The position numbers and the translations under genes were made by a program. The notes under the pieces are model-generated. The model was not told the origin of the DNA. It saw only the letters and a list, made by a program, of their open reading frames with translations, and did no database searches. From Coleofasciculus sp. LEGE 07092 (GTDB lineage Bacteria > Cyanobacteriota > Cyanobacteriia > Cyanobacteriales > Coleofasciculaceae), in assembly GCF_015207375.1 (NCBI RefSeq), contig NZ_JADEWY010000055.1:1-40101 (forward strand): 40,101 bases of DNA, given 5' to 3'. Positions 16,801-23,122 of this stretch are shown here, piece by piece; positions within the stretch are counted from its first letter, which is position 1; the number at the start of each line of letters is the position of its first letter.

Positions 16801-18564
16801 GTTGCCAATACTCCGGGTAGACAGTGCTGCCTCGGTAGCGAAGAACGAATTAGCTGTAATTGTAATATCTCCCCCAGTTGTGCTGGAGTCAGACCCAAAG
16901 TTCCGACTAGAGAGGTTCTCTTCGATATAGATATTACCCTCAAGAGTGAGGGTAATCGTTCCGCTCAATAAGCCATCAGAAATAATGGGAGCTTGAATCC
17001 TAATATCCCCCTCTGCCAGCAACGTGATATCACCCCCATTACCATCGGTTAGCCCAAAAAAAGGAGAGGTATCAATGGCAGAGGTAATAAACTCTCCACC
17101 ACTACCGCCATTGAGGGTAATGCTACTGCCTGCATCGATAATCGCCGCACCACCCCCATTAAGATCTCTAGTGTCAATTGAGTCAACGGTAATACCATTG
17201 GGGGTAGGTAGAGATAGGTTGGGCAAGAACTGATTGGTTAAAAAGACAATTCCCCCATTACCTGTATTCAGATCAAAAACCACGATATCGCCAATCGTAA
17301 TATCAGCACTCGTTGCTGTTGCAGAAGGGGGTGGGGCAATCCCGATGCCTGTAGTTCCAGGAAAATTTGGTAGTAAAGACCAATCAATTCCCGCCCGCAC
17401 ATCTAATGTGGCAGTATTGCTGCCATCAATCGTGAGGGGTGTTCCATCCGATAACGTCACATTCGCCAAACTCGCCAGGAAGGGGTCTGGGTTAGCCGGA
17501 TTAATTGTATTTGCCCCTGCATCCGTCGTTTCGATAAAAATACTGCCTAGGGTAACGCTACCACCCGCCAAAATATGGAGTGAAGCGCCAAAAAATTCTG
17601 CTAAAGTCACATCTCCTGTTGCCAGAATAATCGGGTCTTTGGGGCTAAACAAACTCCCCGGACTGCCATCTAGGGTTTCCACTCGAAAATTTCCACCACT
17701 CGAGTAATGAGCATCGCCTCCTATCCTATTGGCAGAACGCAGTACCATATCCCCACCCGAAAAGAAGCCGCTATCAGGATGATTCCAGGCAACAATATCC
17801 AGCGTTTGATTCCCCTGAATCAACAACTGACCTCCGGCGGATGCGATAAAGGGATGAGTTGCCCTATCACGCACCTGCACCGTATCCTCGGCTTGCAGTG
17901 TTAAATCTCCCCCAGCAACTAGCTGACCTTGTAAGTCAAGAGTGTCAGCAGCTAGGGTTAAATTTTCACCCACTGTTAAATTACCAGAATTAGTCAGGGT
18001 AGCCTTGGGTTGCTGTGACCCGTATTGCAACCCGATGGGAACATTAATGGTGAGTAAGGGTGGTGCTTGAGGATGGGTAGCACTAAACTCACTGCCATCT
18101 GGAAACGTGAAACGATTTGCGGTGCTGGCTGTAAATGAACCCCTAATATCTAATTGAGCGTTGGGTCCAAAGATAATCCCATTGGGATTAAGCAAAAATA
18201 AGTTGGCATTACCCAATACCCCGAGAGTTCCCAGAATATTGGACTGATTGCTGCCAGTTACTCGACTGAAAATCGTCTCAATTGCCGTAGGATTGACAAA
18301 ATAAACCCGTTGCCCATCTCCAATATTGAACTCGGAGAAGCTGTGGAACAAATTCACGCCGCGAATTGCCCCCCCTTCAATCAAGTCGGCTGGCAACCCC
18401 TGAATATTACCATTGGGATTCATTACCGAACCTTCAACCCCCAAGGTGCTATCGGGCACAATTTGGGTTAACGCCCTGTCTGCCAGCGAGAGGGTTAAGC
18501 TAATCGCTGTCACAAGACTGACCAAACTTGATAACCGTTGGTCAACTCTCTGATTGCAAGTCAT
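13876..18564 (-). CDS. Filamentous-hemagglutinin-like secreted exoprotein FHA-1 (TPS domain, repeats, two-Cys C-terminus)
   Basis: The 1562-aa protein has a signal peptide (hydrophobic 11-28, cleavage near LTQ). It continues into a two-partner-secretion domain with the motifs NLFHSFSEFN (71-80) and NPNGIIFG (126-133). This domain normally engages a TpsB outer-membrane transporter. The rest is predicted right-handed beta helix built from degenerate ~20-residue strands. Residues about 795-1140 are a tandem block in which VSLDNSSISTAVN recurs five times with two alternating sequels (AGAxGEGG and QGAVxTQPS). The C-terminal module has EFVITGRGGLP, IVEAQGW and the only two cysteines of the mature chain, Cys1442 and Cys1550. 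The role is probably a surface or extracellular adhesin/matrix protein. Three inverted repeats lie upstream (18605-18667). It has no strong ribosome site. Fine substrate or target is unknown. Confidence 0.9.
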   Translation of the reverse strand: MTCNQRVDQRLSSLVSLVTAISLTLSLADRALTQIVPDSTLGVEGSVMNPNGNIQGLPADLIEGGAIRGVNLFHSFSEFNIGDGQRVYFVNPTAIETIFSRVTGSNQSNILGTLGVLGNANLFLLNPNGIIFGPNAQLDIRGSFTASTANRFTFPDGSEFSATHPQAPPLLTINVPIGLQYGSQQPKATLTNSGNLTVGENLTLAADTLDLQGQLVAGGDLTLQAEDTVQVRDRATHPFIASAGGQLLIQGNQTLDIVAWNHPDSGFFSGGDMVLRSANRIGGDAHYSSGGNFRVETLDGSPGSLFSPKDPIILATGDVTLAEFFGASLHILAGGSVTLGSIFIETTDAGANTINPANPDPFLASLANVTLSDGTPLTIDGSNTATLDVRAGIDWSLLPNFPGTTGIGIAPPPSATATSADITIGDIVVFDLNTGNGGIVFLTNQFLPNLSLPTPNGITVDSIDTRDLNGGGAAIIDAGSSITLNGGSGGEFITSAIDTSPFFGLTDGNGGDITLLAEGDIRIQAPIISDGLLSGTITLTLEGNIYIEENLSSRNFGSDSSTTGGDITITANSFFATEAALSTRSIGNANAGNVSIAVNDTVSLEGGGIFSETQGQGRGGDVDITASVVSLTNTKLDSLTLGQGDGGDVVIEARDRVSFDGGTVQSRTLGGGKGGTIDITAPQLYLTNNAFLDSSTSATGDAGDVTVQARELVSLDNGAGVFSRVETNADGNGGDIIIGTGELTLTNGAFLDASTLGEGDAGNIVVDSRSLFLDNEAKLIASTSREGNAGDILVQDADSVSLDNSSISTAVNAGATGEGGKIELQTGTLTLNNGAFLSASTSGEGSAGSILVQDADSVSLDNSSISTAVNQGAVSTQPSNIEIQSGSISLTNNAQINASTSGTGDAGRILVENADLVSLDNSSISTAVNAGAMGEGGKIELQTGTLSLNNNAQITASTAGQGNAGDILVQNADVVSLDSNSQINASTSAQGNTGQIVVQAQQALSLANDSQISTAVEAGAVGNSEEIILQTRSLSLNNAQISAATSGEGDAGSILVQDAESVSLDNSSISTAVNQGAVATQPSDIAIQSGSVLLRNNAQINASTSGTGDAGSILVQDAEAIVLDNSSISTAVNAGAMGEGGKIELQTRILSLNNNAQISASTAGEGNAGSINLTTDQITIQNGSQISAATTETAGGWGGSISVRGNTFKVANGGQLRTTTAGSQNAGDITLIIQDNINLSGAGSGLFANTTPGSTGNGGSIFVDPRIVTIQDGAGIAVDSQGTGTGGNIELQAGSLSLENQAFISAETASNTGGDINLQVQSLLVLRHGSKISTTAGTAQAGGDGGNITINAPFIFAIPAENSDITANAFEGRGGTIKITTQGILGLEFRDRLTPLSDITASSEFGVDGVVEINNPEVDPTSGLINLPTNLVDATRLVAQNCSADKVGTTSQLGEFVITGRGGLPSNPNELLNSEILWQDWRLLNDESTLSNDEHPPNHSSFILPNSAIPPMRQIVEAQGWVKKPDGTVMLVAQTPSVTPYSSGLTFLACQGVPSASAAPQE
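15166..16260 (-). repeat. Tandem repeat block inside FHA-1
   Basis: The core encoding SLDNSSISTAVN appears five times. On the plus strand the matching octamer gttgagat lies at 15176, 15353, 15788, 15965 and 16139, giving spacings of 177, 435, 177 and 174 bases. Copies alternate between two downstream sequences (GEGGKIELQT type and TQPSxIxIQSGS type). The 435-base interval contains extra, more diverged units. This is consistent with duplication of a two-unit block and makes the gene prone to length change. Confidence 0.85.
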
Positions 18565-19070
18565 TTGAGGTTAAGAATGAATTCTATTATTATCGGTGAT
18601 CGCCACCTGTACAGGTCTTATTTTTTATTAAGATTGGTGTCAATCTTAGCAGGGGAGAGTCACTCTCATCAGTTTAGCCTTGGGGGGTACACATCGGTCA
18701 AATAACCAAGTCTTCTTCTTTACAATTCCTTCATAAAAATTTAATCAAAAAATAAGGGCTAATTCCTTGTCAATCAAGACTTGTGGCTGATTATTCAGTG
18801 AAACGAGGAAAACAGATAAGTTTGTTTTTTTAATGAAGTTCCAGAAATCCCTTGTTTTGCTGCTTAAGGGTAAGCTAATCTGAACATCATAAGTAACAGC
18901 ACCGAGTTAACCCTAAGGTTTCCTCTTAGTTAGCTGTTACTATCAATAAATTTTCTCTGAAAAAACCATAACCTTCGATATAAAGAGATAGCTTTTTGTT
19001 GATCATACCCAAGAAAAAGCTAGTTTTAAGGCACTCAAAAATTCAATACTATTGACTAACCAGGAGACAA
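18565..19070. other. Divergent regulatory region between FHA-1 and the PEP-CTERM gene
   Basis: This 506-base non-coding region serves two divergent exported-protein genes. Apart from the dyad cluster at 18605-18667 it is AT-rich. It ends in a strong ribosome site, aggaga at 19062-19067, just before the PEP-CTERM start. No small gene was seen. Confidence 0.5.
18605..18667. promoter_or_regulatory. Cluster of three inverted repeats upstream of FHA-1
   Basis: Three dyads lie 41-103 bases upstream of the FHA-1 start. They are a perfect 12-base palindrome acctgtacaggt (18605-18616), an 8-base inverted repeat taagattg/caatctta with a 4-base spacer (18629-18648), and gagag-tca-ctctc (18655-18667). 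The density suggests operators or a structured 5' leader. I cannot name the regulator. The first dyad has the half-sites of a lux box but lacks its spacer, so I do not assign it. Confidence 0.45.
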
Positions 19071-19952
19071 ATGATTAAACTGAAACATTTATTTCAATTA
19101 GCAGGCGCGGGACTAGCCCTGGGGATGTTCTGTAACCCTAGTCCTGCCAAAGCCCTCACCCTTTCCTTGGGAGGGACTACGATAACGAACAACCTCCAAG
19201 ATAATCAAGCCGGAGACATTAATTCCACTTCAAATATTATTGACTTTAGATTTACTAATCAACCCGTTACCGATAGCTCTGGTAATACTGCAACCGTTAG
19301 CGGTTTTTTGCGGGCGCTTTGGGGGAGCGGGGCGCTCGTTGATGAAACGGGTCAACAATTAGGGGGTGTACTATTAACCCTCAGAGAGTATGAAGTAACA
19401 GCCGCTACCACCAATACCAGCTCCTTTAATATTAATGACTTAATTCTATTTTCTCATGATTTTACTTACAGTTTTTCGGGGAGACGGGGGGCACCGAGTC
19501 AGGTAACTGCCTATCAGCAGCTCACGGGGGAATTTAGAAGTAATAGTACGAATAATGTAGCGAGTACAAATCAGGTGAGCTTTACCGCTTTGGTGAATAC
19601 TTCCTTAATTGCTAACCAATCATCTGGTACCCCTGAGGCTCGCACTGTCTCTCAAATTAATCTCCCCGTAGCTTCGGCAACGTTGTCGAATGCGAATTCA
19701 AGTCTAGATAATCCAACCCTGCAAGGTAACCTAACCCAGCTAACCTTAGCACCGGGTCAATCCGTTAGGCTGCAAAATAGCGCCTGCTTCGCTATTGTCG
19801 ATTTGGACAGTGAAGAGTCCTCGTTTACAGCCGACGATGTGGAACGCAATTGTAAAAAGGCTCCCGAACCCTCTTCAATGGGCGCTATCCTGGCATTTAG
19901 TATTCTCGGAGCTAGTTCCTTGCTGAGACGTAAGGGGTTGAGTAACCAATAA
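19071..19952 (+). CDS. PEP-CTERM-type exported protein
   Basis: The 293-aa protein has a signal peptide (LFQLAGAGLALGMFCNPSPAKA) and a C-terminal sorting tail: Pro-Glu-Pro at 265-267, a hydrophobic helix (MGAILAFSILGASSLL) and a basic end (RRKG). This is the PEP-CTERM arrangement processed by exosortase and found on secreted or surface proteins. The middle is Thr/Ser/Asn-rich beta structure with no family I recognise; a Cys pair (SACFAIVDL and ERNC) lies just before the tail. The start is fixed by aggaga four bases from the ATG. It is the only plus-strand gene in the exported block and its 3' end is 3 bases from the convergent end of CHAT-1. No exosortase gene is in the window. Confidence 0.85.
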   Translation: MIKLKHLFQLAGAGLALGMFCNPSPAKALTLSLGGTTITNNLQDNQAGDINSTSNIIDFRFTNQPVTDSSGNTATVSGFLRALWGSGALVDETGQQLGGVLLTLREYEVTAATTNTSSFNINDLILFSHDFTYSFSGRRGAPSQVTAYQQLTGEFRSNSTNNVASTNQVSFTALVNTSLIANQSSGTPEARTVSQINLPVASATLSNANSSLDNPTLQGNLTQLTLAPGQSVRLQNSACFAIVDLDSEESSFTADDVERNCKKAPEPSSMGAILAFSILGASSLLRRKGLSNQ

Positions 19953-19955
19953 CCC

Positions 19956-22595
19956 CTAAAGCCAATTCCCCACCAATACAAACGGTGCCCAGTAATAGGG
20001 GTGTTGCCTGTAGGTGGGGTCTTGCAAAACTGATAATTGGGCACGACGCAGAGCTTCAGCTTTCGTAAGGGAACCCCTAGCTAGCTCTTGGTAAAATTGA
20101 CCCATGAGTCCCGCTGTGGCTTCATCGCTAACTGACCAGAGGGTTGCCAGGGTGCTACGGGCACCCGCCCGTAGTGCAACTCCAGCAATTCCTAAAGTTG
20201 CACGGTTGTCCCCTTTAGCCGTTTCACAGGCACTGAGTACCAGTAGTTCGATAGGTTCTGACCCGTGTAAGTCTCTGGTTTGCAATAAGTTATTAAAGTC
20301 CTTGACATTAATGCGAGCATCCCAGGTGAGAATGAAGGTGTCCTCAGCATTGGAACTGAACTGACCGTGAGTCGCTAGGTGTACTACAGGAAAAGAAACC
20401 TGAGTGAGGGCATTTTGAATATTGGTTTGGGTAAACTCTTGATTGAGAAACAATTCACCCGGTAGCAGCGATTCAATTTCATTCAGTTCAAGTTCAACAT
20501 TAGGCAGGGCAGGAAACTCCTCACGGGCTGCGGAAAGTCCAGCCGTTAATACTTTTAAGGGTCGTTGAGCGAGAGGCTTTGGGTCTAGCAGTTCTAGTCC
20601 TGGAGTCAGAGCAACGGCATACTTTTCCAGTAAAAATTGTTCACCATCGTAGAGAGCCGCCATGGGAATATTCCGCAGCGCTCCATCCAGAACAAAGACT
20701 AGCGTTTTGACGTCACTGGCGACTAAGTCAGTCTCTACGGGTCGAATTAACCAGTCATAAACGGTTTGAGAAAGCTGGAAATACCCCTGACCGAGACGTT
20801 GAGTTAGATTGATGTAAAGATTGCTGAGGGTACTCTCAACTTGCTCCTGGGGTAGAAACGTGGCGTAGTGACGCAGGGGTTGCTGGGGTAGGCTGAGGAT
20901 GACTTCCAGGCGGTCTGGTAGGATAATCGGATAAATTACAGCCGCTTGCTGGTCAACTTTGTCGATTTCCACGGGGCTGGCATTCAGACAAGCTGACCGA
21001 AAGAAGTTATCCAGTTGGGCTAACTGCAAAGACTCAATCACCTTGCGAGCTTTTTCCAACCGCTCTGGAGAGGTTTTATCTTGCAGAAGTAAACTGACAA
21101 ACTCTCGGTAAACAGGTTCAACCGTCTCCCGGAAGGAAAACTGCACCTCTGAATTAACTGCCACCAAGTCACTGCGCAAAGACTGGAGAGTGTTAACGGC
21201 TTCTCCGTAAGCGGCAACGGCTCCTGGTTCATCCTTTTGCACGTTGAGCAGGCGTCCGAGTTGCCACTGCCAACGATAGGAAATATCTGAGGCGTTAATC
21301 CCTTGGGACAGGGCTAAGGCTTGTTGGGTTAGGTCTTGGGCGTCTGACCATTGTTGGGCATCTTCGTACACTTCCCCTAGAGTACCGAGAGCTAAGGAGA
21401 GCGATCGCTGATCTTGCAACAGTTTAGCCTGTTGTGTGGCTGTAGCTAGGAGCTGGGCAGTAGATTGGAGATTCGCACTTGACTGGGGAATTTCAGCCTG
21501 CTCCTCAGCTCGCTTTCTGTCCATCTTCATCAGGGTTTGGGCAAAGTTAATCTGGGCGTAGACGGTAGGGCGAGAAGGGGGTAAATTAGTAATCTCAGAC
21601 TGAATTTGGGGCAATAAGGTTTGAACCTCTGACCACCGTTCAGCGGCTACCAACAGGCTTAATTGATTGAGTTGAGACTGAATTTGAGTGATTTTGGACG
21701 TGGATTGGGCGATAGCCTGTTGATAGAAGCTTAATGCCGCTTCACTATCCTGTTGAGCGCGGGCAGTGTTCCCTAAGCTGAGAAGAATAGCACTGAGATC
21801 TGAGGGGGATTTTGATTGTTGAGCGGCAGTCAAACTTGCTTGCAAGACCCGTCGCGACTCATCCCCCTCACCTAACAAGCGGAGAACATTACCCAGACTG
21901 AGCAACCCCGTACTTTTGAGTTGTAAGTCGGATTGAGACTCAAGAGACTGTTCTACTCCAGCTAAGGTCTGCCGCGCCCGCAAGTAAAATCCTAATGCTT
22001 GCTGGACTTGGGCTTGGTTAATCAGGCTACCAATTTGACCTGCTTGATCATCAGCTTGAGCGTAGGTAGCCGCAGCTTGTTGCCAACTCCCTAGGGCAGT
22101 TTCGAGTTGACCTTGAGCGAATTGTAGACTCCCCTGAGTGTTCAGGGCGTGGGCGAGAATGAGTAATGGGTTGCCACTATTGCTCTGAGTTAAGTTACTT
22201 TGTAAGAGTTTTAGACTTTTAGCGATCGCGTCATTGGCTTGAGTCCATTGTCCCAGTTTCTGATACGCCAAAGCCAGATAGCTGAGTATCTTTGCCTGAT
22301 TCAGTTCATCCCCGCGCTCTTGATACGCCTGAGCTGAGGCATCCCAAGCAGTGGCGGCGGCAGCGAACTGCCCTGCCTGGTACAGTTCTCTACCCTGTTG
22401 GGCGAAGTGTGTGCCATCGGTGATAGCTAGAACGGCTAATTCCCCTAGACTCAAGGAGGGCAGATGGGGGAAGAAACGTTTCAATCCGGCTGTGCTAGGG
22501 TTCAACCCAATCCACAGGGTAACAAGGAGTCCCAAGACCACATTTCTGAGAAGGGTTAAAATTCTACGCCCCCATCCAGACCGTTTCTTTACCAT
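19956..22595 (-). CDS. Exported TPR-CHAT caspase-like protein CHAT-1
   Basis: The 879-aa protein has an N-terminal hydrophobic segment (about 15-37, LLRNVVLGLLVTLWIGL) acting as signal peptide or membrane anchor, then a long series of TPR-like helical pairs (about 60-470). A C-terminal CHAT domain (Caspase HetF Associated with TPRs) begins near residue 590. The caspase-type dyad is intact: His743 in HLATHGQF and Cys790 in VLSACETAKGD. The domain end GVALRAGARSTLATLW and the final HPYYWAPFVLVGNWL are typical of cyanobacterial CHAT proteins. Such domains are cysteine peptidases when active; substrates of this group are unknown. A GGGGGAAG stretch just before the ATG can serve as ribosome site. 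It is a paralogue of CHAT-2 upstream in the same direction, after a 527-base gap. Being exported, it would act in the periplasm or at the envelope. Confidence 0.92.
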   Translation of the reverse strand: MVKKRSGWGRRILTLLRNVVLGLLVTLWIGLNPSTAGLKRFFPHLPSLSLGELAVLAITDGTHFAQQGRELYQAGQFAAAATAWDASAQAYQERGDELNQAKILSYLALAYQKLGQWTQANDAIAKSLKLLQSNLTQSNSGNPLLILAHALNTQGSLQFAQGQLETALGSWQQAAATYAQADDQAGQIGSLINQAQVQQALGFYLRARQTLAGVEQSLESQSDLQLKSTGLLSLGNVLRLLGEGDESRRVLQASLTAAQQSKSPSDLSAILLSLGNTARAQQDSEAALSFYQQAIAQSTSKITQIQSQLNQLSLLVAAERWSEVQTLLPQIQSEITNLPPSRPTVYAQINFAQTLMKMDRKRAEEQAEIPQSSANLQSTAQLLATATQQAKLLQDQRSLSLALGTLGEVYEDAQQWSDAQDLTQQALALSQGINASDISYRWQWQLGRLLNVQKDEPGAVAAYGEAVNTLQSLRSDLVAVNSEVQFSFRETVEPVYREFVSLLLQDKTSPERLEKARKVIESLQLAQLDNFFRSACLNASPVEIDKVDQQAAVIYPIILPDRLEVILSLPQQPLRHYATFLPQEQVESTLSNLYINLTQRLGQGYFQLSQTVYDWLIRPVETDLVASDVKTLVFVLDGALRNIPMAALYDGEQFLLEKYAVALTPGLELLDPKPLAQRPLKVLTAGLSAAREEFPALPNVELELNEIESLLPGELFLNQEFTQTNIQNALTQVSFPVVHLATHGQFSSNAEDTFILTWDARINVKDFNNLLQTRDLHGSEPIELLVLSACETAKGDNRATLGIAGVALRAGARSTLATLWSVSDEATAGLMGQFYQELARGSLTKAEALRRAQLSVLQDPTYRQHPYYWAPFVLVGNWL

Positions 22596-23122
22596 AGTCT
22601 TCCCCCCCAGTTAAAAGGGTATTGTAAGGGATTTTAATGCCATCTCCTCAAAGCGATCGCACATCACCATCAAACAGCTTCAATTCCTGGTGTTCGGGCG
22701 TATCTGGGGAAAGGGAAAGCGCGATCGCAATCCTTACCCATACCCCAAACGCGATCGCACTCCTTCCATTGAGTCTGTTTTGAAAATATCAATTACCTCT
22801 CGCAACCCGCAATATTCGAGATTTTGAAGATTGTGTAATTTCACCTGAGGGGGCGACATGAAAGCTAAAACATTGATAGAATAAGATCCATAGCCCTCAT
22901 ACCTCTTAAATAATACTCTAGCTTATTGCAATTAAGTCTCATTAAATCCTGAACAATACCCCAACAATCATCCCAGAAACTGACCCAAGTGTGACTATGA
23001 TAAACCAACCTTCTTCAACTGACTTCTTTAATATCCTGGAGGACATGAATCATCAGATTGAACAAGAGTAATTCCTTCTCTTTTAGTTGATTTTCTAGAT
23101 ATTTTTGATACACCTTTAGAAC
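22596..23122. other. Gap between CHAT-2 and CHAT-1
   Basis: This 527-base gap holds three HIP1 octamers between 22650 and 22760 and an AT-rich stretch near 22870-22960. One tiny open frame with an ATG is listed separately (22997-23071). The presence of several hundred bases suggests that CHAT-1 has its own promoter rather than being a tight operon partner. Confidence 0.45.
22997..23071 (+). CDS. Possible 24-residue peptide
   Basis: ATG at 22997 to TAA at 23069-23071 encodes a 24-residue acidic peptide (starts MINQPSSTDFF, ends NHQIEQE). The frame is open further upstream to a TAA at 22943-22945, so it could also be the 3' end of a decayed gene. There is no strong ribosome site and I recognise no family. 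It is listed only because its composition is protein-like and it lies in an otherwise empty gap. Confidence 0.2.
   Translation: MINQPSSTDFFNILEDMNHQIEQE

Noticed and set aside
13876..18564. Regularly spaced repeats resembling a CRISPR array
   Set aside because: The units are about 177 bases apart, in frame, and encode a repeated beta-helical protein; there are no short identical repeats with unique spacers and no cas genes.
18605..18616. lux-box or LexA site before FHA-1
   Set aside because: The half-sites resemble a lux box, but the expected central spacer is missing, and it does not fit the cyanobacterial LexA consensus.
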